Shown here in pieces: positions 8,392-16,563 of a DNA stretch of 64,000 bases; the stretch's first letter is position 1, and every line of letters begins with the position of its first letter. The notes beneath the pieces are model-generated. The model saw nothing but the letters and a program-made list of their open reading frames with translations. It was not told the origin of the DNA and did no database searches. Where the stretch lies: positions 4,305-68,304 of the forward strand of contig JAYZDF010000124.1 of NCBI GenBank assembly GCA_036337945.1, written 5' to 3'. The translations under genes were made by a program, and so were the position numbers. This stretch comes from JAYZDF01 sp036337945. Its GTDB lineage: Bacteria; Myxococcota; Kuafuiibacteriia; Kuafuiibacteriales; Kuafuiibacteriaceae.

Positions 8392-9799
8392 GTTGAACGC
8401 ATTACCCATTCCAATATTGTTCCTCTTATCTTGTTCTTCGAGCCAGCCTCATTTCTCGAGGATAACAAGTCATTTGCCAGATCAAAATGTTTTCAAAAAC
8501 GTGGCTGCAGCGACGTTACGAGACAATGATTCAAAGACCACCAGCCGCCGGATTGAAGAACTCCTCAAAAAAGGTTTGAATCCGAATGACGCCGTCACAA
8601 TCGCGCTACTCAACAACCGCGAACTTCAAGCGAAATTCGCGCGTATTGGCTTAACGCAGGCGCAAATTCAGGGGTCACTGCCTGAAAACCCAGCCGCAGG
8701 TACGACCCTTATCGTAGACGGGCACGACTCGCTTTCCTATGAAGCTCATTTCTCACACAATCTTGCGAGTGTTCTTCACGCTACAAGACAGCGCGCAACA
8801 CTCCGGCATCAACTCGCCGCGGAGCATAAGCTCGCCGCGACTGAGGTGATGCGCCTGGCCCTTAATACCCGAAAGGCCTACCATGCCTTCGTAGCTGCAC
8901 TCGCTAAGCGTGAACTTCAACGTGAAATCATGAGTTCCGAAGCAGCCGCTCAAGAACTAACAAAAAGGCTCGATCAGGCGGGGAACATCACGAAACTGGA
9001 TTTCATGCTGTCAAAATCTCAATTTGAGACCGCGAAACTGAAGTTTTCTGAATTTGAAAACGCGGTTGTGAGAAGAAAAGAAGCTTTGAATCGACTTATG
9101 GGACTTTGGGGGGAACAGACGAACTGGCAGGCTTCAACCAACTTTGACGAATTGAAAATCACCATCCCAAAGTTCGGCAAATTAGAGTCCGCAGTTGTGG
9201 ATTCGAGTCTCGAGCTCTCACGAATCAGCGACCAGATTCGCTTTCAATCCGCTCAAGTGGGCCTCGCTCGCCAGAGAGCTTGGTTACCTAATTTCTCCGT
9301 AGGTTGGAAAGCTTCAAATGATAACGACATCGCGCACAACGGCCCGATGCTCGGTTTTACTCTCCCGCTTTTTAGTTCAGCTGACATCATGACTGGAATG
9401 GCTCAAGTACGTCTTCAGCAGCTTGAGAACATCTACTATTCAAAAGCAGTTGAAATCCGCTCGTTCGCACGCGAGAAGGCCTTCCAAGTCGCCACCTTGC
9501 GTGAGCAAACCGAAGTGTACGAAGCGCAGATTGTACCACTTAGCCGATCTATCGTAGATTTTGCGCAGCTCGAATATAACGGAATGCAGATCGGCTTATT
9601 CAAACTCGTCGCTTACAAGAAAGCGCAATTCGAGCATGCGATACAATTTATCAACAGGCGACTCATGTTGAACAATGCATCTTTAGAACTTGCGGCAGCA
9701 ATCAACGGTTACGTCGATGTTTCCTCCCCTCCTCCGCAGACAATGCCAGCAATGACTCAGCAGCAGGTGAATATTCAACCCTTGCACGCTGGCCACTAA
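8384..9799 (+). CDS. CusC/TolC-like outer-membrane efflux lipoprotein
   Basis: About 471 residues from the ATG at 8384, which overlaps the previous gene by 8 nt. The lipobox FLLSC marks an acylated N-terminus, as in CusC-type channels. The rest has the long amphipathic helices and duplicated layout of outer membrane efflux proteins (PF02321): NPNDAVTIALLNNRELQA near the start of the mature protein, LMGLW at mid-length and QLEYNGMQIGLFKL near the end. It would form the outer-membrane exit duct for metal or drug efflux. No RND pump or adaptor gene follows, so its partners must be encoded elsewhere. Copper export is inferred from the cluster. Confidence 0.82.
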   Translation: MTKLNALPIPILFLLSCSSSQPHFSRITSHLPDQNVFKNVAAATLRDNDSKTTSRRIEELLKKGLNPNDAVTIALLNNRELQAKFARIGLTQAQIQGSLPENPAAGTTLIVDGHDSLSYEAHFSHNLASVLHATRQRATLRHQLAAEHKLAATEVMRLALNTRKAYHAFVAALAKRELQREIMSSEAAAQELTKRLDQAGNITKLDFMLSKSQFETAKLKFSEFENAVVRRKEALNRLMGLWGEQTNWQASTNFDELKITIPKFGKLESAVVDSSLELSRISDQIRFQSAQVGLARQRAWLPNFSVGWKASNDNDIAHNGPMLGFTLPLFSSADIMTGMAQVRLQQLENIYYSKAVEIRSFAREKAFQVATLREQTEVYEAQIVPLSRSIVDFAQLEYNGMQIGLFKLVAYKKAQFEHAIQFINRRLMLNNASLELAAAINGYVDVSSPPPQTMPAMTQQQVNIQPLHAGH

Positions 9800-9841
9800 A
9801 TTGGGCATCACAGCCTCGTGCGGGCGAACTTATCAACAGAA

Positions 9842-10975
9842 CTACTTGCAGTCGTTTACGGCAAGATGCTCAAGGAATTGCTCTATCGCCCAAGTAGAGA
9901 TTTGCCCTGAAGGGCCGTTTAGATTCGCGTCACATCCATGAGTAGCCCAAGGCAGGTGAACCAAAGCGGTTTTGACATCCAAAGAGTTCAGTTTATCTAC
10001 TAAACGACGGCTTTGACGAATACTGACGAGTCGATCCATACCACCGTGAATCAATAAGGTAGGAGGCACCTGTCCATCCACAAATTGATAAGGCGATGCC
10101 AGCGCGTACGCTGTCGTTGCCGTCGCCGGTGTTCCTCCCAAGAACTCGGAAAGTGTCTTAGGTGTGTCAAGAATATGGGATGGCGCAGGATTCTCCCAGC
10201 TCCAATTCATATCGTTGGGCGCGTAGTACGCAAATACCCCTCGGACATTTAGCTCAGGCTGTCCGTACGCCGCAGTCAATGCGAGATGTCCACCTGCAGA
10301 CCTTCCGCCGAGTACCACGCAACTTGGATTGAAACCAAACTGTACGCTTCTCTCTGTAAGCCATGTAAGGGCGTCGCTGATGTCATCTAATTGCGCGGGA
10401 AAAACAAATTCAGGGGCGAGTCTGTAAGTGAGAGCCGCCACTGCAAAACCTTTGCTCGCCAAATAATGATTAATGGCCGGCAATTGCGTGTAATCTCCAC
10501 TGTTCCACGAGCCACCGTGAATCATTACAACCAACGGACGTTGAGCGTTTGCTTGAGCGTTGTAAAACTCCAATTCTAAAGTGACTTGCTCTTCGTTCTT
10601 GTACGTGTGCCTTTCGATGACCTGCTTTTTAGACGAAAAATCAAACAGGTCTGCCAAGCGGAATGCTGAATCAGACGAATCATTTGAAATGAATACCTTC
10701 AACGCCATTCGAGTTTTGGGCGCTATTAGCACTGCATTTAAAACCGGTTTTACGAATAGAAGCGCCGAGACAAGAAAGGAGGCGGTCACCCATAAAGGCA
10801 CAGGCGATATGCGCGTGTACAGTGCCAGAGCAATGCATAGCAATGCGACGAAATATCCCCACTCCGATGTTGCGACCGACAGCTTCCAAAAGATGCCATG
10901 AGGTAGCGGAAGTATATTCAAGGAACTGACTATGAGCGTAATAATCGCGACAATCTCTATCCAGCTCAATCTCAT
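9842..10975 (-). CDS. Membrane-anchored alpha/beta hydrolase (esterase/lipase-like)
   Basis: 377 residues with three or four hydrophobic segments in the first 95 residues, then an alpha/beta-hydrolase domain. It shows the oxyanion motif MIHGGSW, the nucleophile elbow GGRSAGGH (Ser), the acid region LLIHGGMDRLVS and a C-terminal HGCD histidine. The HGG motif and GxSxGG elbow place it near the HSL/carboxylesterase family (BD-FAE-like). The catalytic domain probably faces the periplasm. It converges with the efflux channel gene. The substrate is unknown. Confidence 0.8.
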   Translation of the reverse strand: MRLSWIEIVAIITLIVSSLNILPLPHGIFWKLSVATSEWGYFVALLCIALALYTRISPVPLWVTASFLVSALLFVKPVLNAVLIAPKTRMALKVFISNDSSDSAFRLADLFDFSSKKQVIERHTYKNEEQVTLELEFYNAQANAQRPLVVMIHGGSWNSGDYTQLPAINHYLASKGFAVAALTYRLAPEFVFPAQLDDISDALTWLTERSVQFGFNPSCVVLGGRSAGGHLALTAAYGQPELNVRGVFAYYAPNDMNWSWENPAPSHILDTPKTLSEFLGGTPATATTAYALASPYQFVDGQVPPTLLIHGGMDRLVSIRQSRRLVDKLNSLDVKTALVHLPWATHGCDANLNGPSGQISTWAIEQFLEHLAVNDCK

Positions 10976-11289
10976 ATGTGTGTACCAACAGCTTCAATCA
11001 TCATCTACGGATGTCTCTCTGCATAAGTAAAAGTGTTAATCCCAAGACTTATTGTAGCACCAGAATATGTTCCGTTGCTTGTGTGTCACGTTCATTCTTA
11101 CTTTTAGACCTTCCGCTCAACTATTTTTAAGCCGAGGTAGTATACCTAATGAGTATTTCGGATTGAGTGTGAATTTGTATACGCGTAAAAGCGAGCAGAA
11201 ACATAAGTCAATTTAGCTTGACCCAAGAATTTTTTACGAATCTTATTCTTCAATCACAGAACCGCAAGTGAACCGAATACGGTTTTTCT
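10976..11289. other. Intergenic region without a recognised gene
   Basis: About 310 nt between the hydrolase start and the small Cys-rich lipoprotein stop. It must hold the hydrolase promoter, on the minus strand just upstream of 10975. I see no convincing ORF, RNA gene or strong hairpin. Confidence 0.5.
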
Positions 11290-11490
11290 CTAATTCGTTG
11301 GCCCTGGACGCGGATCGAGTGGTTTTTTACCTATATCGCGGCACGCACAAATCTCGCATCCCTTCCGGTCGATTTCACAATCACGCTCTTGATGGGCACA
11401 TAAAGGCTTATATTCAATACAATCACCGCGACCAAAGTCTTTTACGGTTACACACGCCTGCAAAGCGAGCAGCGCCGCAAACATCAACAT
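11290..11490 (-). CDS. Small Cys-rich lipoprotein
   Basis: Probable 66-residue product from the internal ATG at 11490; the frame extends 15 codons further upstream. The signal MLMFAALLALQAC carries a lipobox (LQAC). The mature part has a regular cysteine pattern: DCIEYKPLC, then RDCEIDRKGCEICAC (seven Cys after the acylated one). This resembles small disulfide-stabilised surface proteins, but no family is recognised and function is unknown. The opposite-strand frame over the same bases has no protein-like features. Confidence 0.5.
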   Translation of the reverse strand: MLMFAALLALQACVTVKDFGRGDCIEYKPLCAHQERDCEIDRKGCEICACRDIGKKPLDPRPGPTN

Positions 11491-11639
11491 TCTTCTCCAA
11501 ATCGATCTCAAGCTAGGTATTCCCGAGTAATCCACACCTCAGTTATAACAAATGTAAGATATTTCGAAACGGTGCAATTTGAGCGGTTTTGAAATTTCTC
11601 GGTATTGTGGCATCATCTCGTCCTTACCAAGGGATACTC

Positions 11640-12293
11640 ATGACGTTAGGAGCCGCATTTCGATATTTTGTCACGCATCCATCGCCCTGGTTGCTGTTAG
11701 CGATATGCTCTTCGTTTTGGGGCACTCGTGCCTACCTCGCACTTACAGGACAAGATCCGTTTAACTCCGTCGAATTGTATGTTGCTTTCGGCATCCTCAT
11801 TTATTGGCCCTTTCAAGAATGGTGGATGCATAAGTGGCTTCTCCATTTCGGTACCATAAAAATTTTTGGAAAGACCTTTGAGCCACACTTCGCAAAAACC
11901 CACAGATTTCATCATGAAGAACCGGAAAATATGAAGTTCACCTTCTTGCCAGCGGCCCACATCCTAAGCTCTCTCGTTGTCTTTACCGGCGTTGGCTATT
12001 TAGTGACCTCGAGCATTGCTCACACCGCTGTATTCATGGGTTGCGCTTCTCTTTCAACACTTTTGTACGAATGGACGCATTACCTCACCCACACTCGTTA
12101 TAAACCAAGAGGAAAGTATTACCGGCGAATTTGGCAGCTCCATCGCTGGCATCACTATAAGCACGAAGGGTACTGGTTCTCATTTACCGTGCCCTACCTC
12201 GATGGTTGGTTCGGAACAGGTCCAGACCCAAAAGGAGTAGAGCGTTCACCTACTGCACGAACTCTGGGTGGGGACCCACACGAACAACTTTAG
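11640..12293 (+). CDS. Sterol desaturase/fatty acid hydroxylase family membrane protein
   Basis: About 217 residues from the ATG at 11640, preceded by AGGGA; a TTG at 11589 gives 234 residues. It is an integral membrane di-iron oxygenase of the fatty acid hydroxylase superfamily. The His clusters are visible: EWWMHKWLLH, HRFHHEEP, EWTHYLTH and HRWHHYKHE. Two or three hydrophobic segments separate them. Such enzymes hydroxylate or desaturate lipid chains, sterols or carotenoids. Nothing next to it names the substrate. Confidence 0.85.
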   Translation: MTLGAAFRYFVTHPSPWLLLAICSSFWGTRAYLALTGQDPFNSVELYVAFGILIYWPFQEWWMHKWLLHFGTIKIFGKTFEPHFAKTHRFHHEEPENMKFTFLPAAHILSSLVVFTGVGYLVTSSIAHTAVFMGCASLSTLLYEWTHYLTHTRYKPRGKYYRRIWQLHRWHHYKHEGYWFSFTVPYLDGWFGTGPDPKGVERSPTARTLGGDPHEQL

Positions 12294-12332
12294 TCTATTC
12301 GGCTTTCAAGGATGTTCTTCCTTTACCGAAAC

Positions 12333-13634
12333 TTAGACTGCAAACTTTCGAATCAGAGCTCGGCCGACCACACCAACGAGGAGAACCGCTGTGCCCGAGA
12401 GCCAAAACAATGGCTGGACCCAAAATGCGAGACCAAGACAGCTGAGAAGACCCGCATAAGAAATCCAGCGAGGAAAAAGGCGCTCTTCCGCTGATAGTTG
12501 TAAAGCCGCCGCGTTGGTCAAACTATAGTAAATGAGAACCGTAAATGCGCTAAAAGACCAGGTTGTCTCAACACTACCGAGACAACTCAGCCCCGCGATA
12601 ATGATACCCACAAAAAGGACCGCTCGAGTCGGTGACCCGTTGTTTTCATTCACCCGCGCAAGTTTCGCGGGCAAGTCATTTCTTCTGGCCATCGCGAGTG
12701 CAACTCGAGACAGACCCAAGAGTAGATTAAGCAAAACGCCTAGCATAGCGGTAATCGCACCAATGACGATTAACGTCGACAGCCATTCAGCGCCAAGCGC
12801 CTCTCCAATTTTCTGTAGCGGAGCCGCCGAGCTCTTCGCAGCGTTTCCTAGATTATCTGCTCCCAACACTCCGACAGCGACCCAAGATACTAACGCATAC
12901 AGAATGCCGATAATCGATAAGGTTGTGATCATCGCGCGAGGAATATTACGGCGAGGATTTTTGATCTCTTCGCCTAAGGTCGCGATGCGTCCATAACCAG
13001 TATAAGCCACAAACATGAGTGCCGTAGCCCGCATGAAGGATTTGGCGACACCATCATTATTCGCACTGGGTTGCCAGAGCTGTAATTGCTGGGAGAAGCC
13101 ATCGAGCGCGTGTGGAGCGCCCGATACCACGAGAGTTATCAAAGCGATTAAGGTCACTGACACAATGACAATATTGGCTTGGTTTGAACGTTTGAGGCCG
13201 CCGACCACTATCAAAGTAAAGAAGCTGATAATTGCGAGCGCGATAATGACTCGATCGCCGGCAAACGAAATTTGACTAAAGGAGAGCAAATAACCAGCGA
13301 AACCTAGAGAAGCTGTCGCTGCCGAAGCCGATTTCGCGCACAGAAACATCCAGCCCGCAGAAAATCCCAATGTAGGCGATAGGTATCGATAGCCGTATTC
13401 ATAAGTGCCACCACTCACCGCATGATTCGCTGCCAACTGCGCACTAGAAAGCCCGTTGAAGGTTGCGACGAGAGCGGCCAGTAAAACAGCATAAACAACG
13501 GACGGACCCGTGATACCGGCAGCAATTCCGATGCTTACAAATATTCCCGTTCCGAGAATAGAACCAAGGCCCATAAATATGGCTCCTGGTATTCCTACAA
13601 CTCTTTGGAGTTGACCGCTTTCTTTCTGATTCAC
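12333..13634 (-). CDS. APC-superfamily amino acid/cationic permease
   Basis: 433 residues, about 12 membrane helices. The first helix has the APC signature (GIPGAIFMGLGSILGTGIF), with GGTYEYGYRYLSP in the loop before helix 3 and EEIKNPRRNIPRA after helix 6, all typical of amino acid/polyamine permeases. The start is GTG. It is an inner-membrane importer or exchanger of amino acids or related amines; the substrate cannot be told from sequence. It converges with the hydroxylase gene and stands alone. Confidence 0.85.
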   Translation of the reverse strand: MNQKESGQLQRVVGIPGAIFMGLGSILGTGIFVSIGIAAGITGPSVVYAVLLAALVATFNGLSSAQLAANHAVSGGTYEYGYRYLSPTLGFSAGWMFLCAKSASAATASLGFAGYLLSFSQISFAGDRVIIALAIISFFTLIVVGGLKRSNQANIVIVSVTLIALITLVVSGAPHALDGFSQQLQLWQPSANNDGVAKSFMRATALMFVAYTGYGRIATLGEEIKNPRRNIPRAMITTLSIIGILYALVSWVAVGVLGADNLGNAAKSSAAPLQKIGEALGAEWLSTLIVIGAITAMLGVLLNLLLGLSRVALAMARRNDLPAKLARVNENNGSPTRAVLFVGIIIAGLSCLGSVETTWSFSAFTVLIYYSLTNAAALQLSAEERLFPRWISYAGLLSCLGLAFWVQPLFWLSGTAVLLVGVVGRALIRKFAV

Positions 13635-13746
13635 GAGCCTGACCTCGACGTTGCCGCAGCCCGTTGGCTGCGCAACATCATATTCTCGTGTCTATGACAG
13701 TCCCCAGAGTTACACAAGCTACAGAGTTTTATACTGTGGTAAAAAT

Positions 13747-16032
13747 CTAGTTCGGCAAAGAGGGCTTTAGACTCGAGATAAGCGTCTCTCTTTCTTTTTC
13801 ATCCGGAACCACAAAGTTATAACCATGAAAATCATTGCTGCCGTCTTTGAGCCAGAAATCCCCATCTACGTTGCAGTGAAATAATCCTTCCAAGTGACCC
13901 GTCTCGCCTCTCAGAACCGGAATTTCAAATTCACAGTCCGCTGCCCCAGAGAAAGTTTTCACATTGCAGGATAGCTCCTGTGAGTTTTCCCAGCCATCGG
14001 TTGTGAATCGATATTTTAGGCCTTTGAGCTGTTCCAAAGTAAGTTGAGGATTCCCAGGGATAGCGAGCTCGTATCTGTCAAAATCGATCTTACGTGCTTG
14101 AAGCTTCACAGACAGCTTTCTCTCGCCGCCCTTTTTCGCTTTGACCGCATAATTCACACCATTCACCGTGCGTTTTTGCGATAGAACGGTCGTACCTTTG
14201 ACCGAGTTCTCTCCACTCGCACGGAGGGCATCAACGTTACGTATAGAGTTTGCAATGGTGATATCTACAGCCTGCTTAAACACGGCGGGATCATTACTGT
14301 GCTCATACCACTCGATCGCTTGATCGAGATTATTGGACAATTGAGCTCGGTATAACAAATCCATTGGCTCATTTTCAAAACGGGCACGATGGGTGATCGA
14401 CCGTTTCATAGATGGAATGTCATCGTAGTGCTTATCTGCGAGATTTTCGGCCTCACTCATCAAGTCTTGATAGGCCTGATCAAAGTCTTTGACCAGCTGA
14501 CGAATGTCGCGTTCCATGTTCACACGTTTCAGCTTATCCTTCGCCTTTATCACGGGTGAAAACGCTTCTTGCACTTGACGGAGTCGATCTGGGGCATCAA
14601 CTGCGATACCAGGCATTTTACCGAGCGCACCGAAAACGTCTAAAACGGAAACCTCCGAGACAACGTTCTTGTCTGCGTCGATACTGCCCTTGTTCGTCTT
14701 TTTCATCATTTTGACGATGACATTACGAAACCGTTCGGCCGCTTTCGATGTACCACTCTGTATATCCTCAACCACCTCTCCTTTGAGCCCCGTCGCGCAG
14801 GCGAACTGGTAGGCTAAAGCGGACTGATAAGCACTATTGAATGTCCTGAAAACATCGAGATCACGAATATTGTATTGATTGATTTCTTTTTTGGATGCGT
14901 TCGTACGTAATGCGTTTGAAACCTCAGAAAGCGCGTTGATATGAGAGACGTGCTCACTACCAAAAGTGTAGCCTTTCCAGTCTCTACCTTCGATGCTTGA
15001 AATCGGCGCCGTTCTTGGTTGCGATTGCATCGTTGCGAGGTCAAGTTGTGATCCATCGAGTTCCATATTCGAAGGACTAGGCGCACCATGCAAAATCCTA
15101 AAACGTAGCTGTTCGGCGACCGTATTCGCATGTTTTTTGACAATATTCTCGAAAGTCTTATGGATGTCGGGACGCGGGCCGTTTCGTGATTTGGACTCTA
15201 CGAGGTCACCGGTTACTCGAGTTGATTCAATGAACATCTTGGTCATTTCGCCGCGAGTCATGCCATCATCCAAAAAGTGAGCAGGTCGAATTTGGTCGCC
15301 TGCACGCACAATCAAAGCTCGACGCTCTTTACTGCCGTCTTCCCATTCGGTGTAGTCTCCGGTGTCAATAATCGCGAGAATCCGAGTGGAACCTTCAGTA
15401 AAAAGATTGGTTCCTACCTCGCCCCAAATGGCCTCAAGAAAACCTTCACGCATCGGCGCTCCACCATGAGAGTGATGGAAGTCGTTTTTCGTTTTAGAGA
15501 GCGGCGTTTGGCCTATGCCTTTGATGTTGAGATTTCCATAAGGCAGGAAGGCTGCCCGCCCGGCCCCTTCATTATATCCGATTCCAAAGCCGCCGTAGCG
15601 GTCTGCGTACCCTGTGAGTGTCTTCGCACCATCTGGGACTTCAGAATCGTAAGGAAGAATTCTAAATGACAGCTTCTCAAGCAAGGCCTGTTCGAGCCGT
15701 TCATCCATTTTGTTGGAAAGACTTACCGGAAACCCAAGTTCTCGTGCCAGTTCAGGGTTGGCCCATACAACCTTCCCTTTTACTGAGGCCAAACGAACGG
15801 TCGCGAACCTCGAAGGTTCAAACGACTCAAGAATTTTTGAATTTCCACTCTTTTCGTCCACGCCGAGGCGCTGCATCGCTTCGGTTTTAGTTATGGGCTG
15901 TCTGGCCCATTGGTCGACGGGACTCGTTGTCGGCGCTGGTGCGGATTTCTTCTCCTCTGAAGGCGTTGCTGGTGCTGGTTCATTCCGCAGGAATCGAGAC
16001 CATAGAGGATTATTTGATTTTACACCGGGCAT
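13747..16032 (-). CDS. Divergent SelO-like (pseudokinase-fold) protein with a C-terminal CBM-like domain
   Basis: 761 residues. After a Pro/Ala-rich N-terminus, residues 147-335 follow the order of SelO/YdiU protein adenylyltransferases: GGFGIGYNEGAGRA (147-160), LNIKGIGQTPLS (168-179, Lys171), REGFLEAIWGEV (195-206), RRALIVRAGDQIRPAHF (237-253), and a catalytic-loop-like HGAPSPSNM...LD with Asn322 and Asp331, where SelO has HGVMNTDNM...DYG. The helical middle region is unassigned. The last 100 residues (YRFTTDGWENSQ, then DFWLKDGSNDFHGYNF) look like a starch/glucan-binding CBM21/25-type beta-sandwich. It may be an AMP-transferring enzyme acting near glycan, but the activity is inferred. A CxxC protein gene ends 1 nt upstream. 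Confidence 0.6.
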   Translation of the reverse strand: MPGVKSNNPLWSRFLRNEPAPATPSEEKKSAPAPTTSPVDQWARQPITKTEAMQRLGVDEKSGNSKILESFEPSRFATVRLASVKGKVVWANPELARELGFPVSLSNKMDERLEQALLEKLSFRILPYDSEVPDGAKTLTGYADRYGGFGIGYNEGAGRAAFLPYGNLNIKGIGQTPLSKTKNDFHHSHGGAPMREGFLEAIWGEVGTNLFTEGSTRILAIIDTGDYTEWEDGSKERRALIVRAGDQIRPAHFLDDGMTRGEMTKMFIESTRVTGDLVESKSRNGPRPDIHKTFENIVKKHANTVAEQLRFRILHGAPSPSNMELDGSQLDLATMQSQPRTAPISSIEGRDWKGYTFGSEHVSHINALSEVSNALRTNASKKEINQYNIRDLDVFRTFNSAYQSALAYQFACATGLKGEVVEDIQSGTSKAAERFRNVIVKMMKKTNKGSIDADKNVVSEVSVLDVFGALGKMPGIAVDAPDRLRQVQEAFSPVIKAKDKLKRVNMERDIRQLVKDFDQAYQDLMSEAENLADKHYDDIPSMKRSITHRARFENEPMDLLYRAQLSNNLDQAIEWYEHSNDPAVFKQAVDITIANSIRNVDALRASGENSVKGTTVLSQKRTVNGVNYAVKAKKGGERKLSVKLQARKIDFDRYELAIPGNPQLTLEQLKGLKYRFTTDGWENSQELSCNVKTFSGAADCEFEIPVLRGETGHLEGLFHCNVDGDFWLKDGSNDFHGYNFVVPDEKERETLISSLKPSLPN

Positions 16033-16033
16033 T

Positions 16034-16507
16034 CTACAGGCCCTCCCCGCGCGACGAATTATCCTTGAGAAGGTCGTGCGCTCGGTTTTGGGAGTCTTCA
16101 GAGAGCGGAGTCAGGCTTTCGCACGCTTTACAGATGGCCACAATGTTCCCGGTTTGCGGATCGATTTCTAGTTTCGCAGCGACAGCTTCGTGGCAAGCAG
16201 AGCATTTCCAGTCTTGAGTTAGTTCGTGCACCCAATCGTCGAGATTTCCTTTCAGCCAACTGTGGGTTTCCAGATTTTTTCGGTATGAACGGAATTCACT
16301 CATAAGCGCAGGAGAAACTTCATACTTTCCTTGCTCAACTCTTCGCGAAATCTCCAGGTGGGTGTTCGCCATGATGCGCAGATGTTCGCGCATCAATTGT
16401 TGTTTATTGATACCGGTTCGCTGTGCAGCGCCCAGGAGTGACTCGACGGTGCTTTTCGTCGCACCGAGAAAAGCCTCTAGCAGTTTGTCTGCGTCACTCA
16501 CTCTCAT
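16034..16507 (-). CDS. Small protein with a zinc-ribbon-like C-terminus
   Basis: 157 residues. The N-terminal 100 residues are predicted mainly helical (KLLEAFLGATKSTVESLL and on). The C-terminal part has WKCSACHEAV and, about 27 residues later, ICKACESL, a CxxC...CxxC zinc-ribbon pattern. It ends 1 nt before the SelO-like gene start, so the two are almost certainly co-translated and may be partners. No named family was recognised. Cytosolic, as there is no signal peptide. Confidence 0.6.
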   Translation of the reverse strand: MRVSDADKLLEAFLGATKSTVESLLGAAQRTGINKQQLMREHLRIMANTHLEISRRVEQGKYEVSPALMSEFRSYRKNLETHSWLKGNLDDWVHELTQDWKCSACHEAVAAKLEIDPQTGNIVAICKACESLTPLSEDSQNRAHDLLKDNSSRGEGL

Positions 16508-16563
16508 CCCTCATTCCACCGTACGAATAGTTCCCACGACAGCTTCCACCAGCTCTACCGTGC

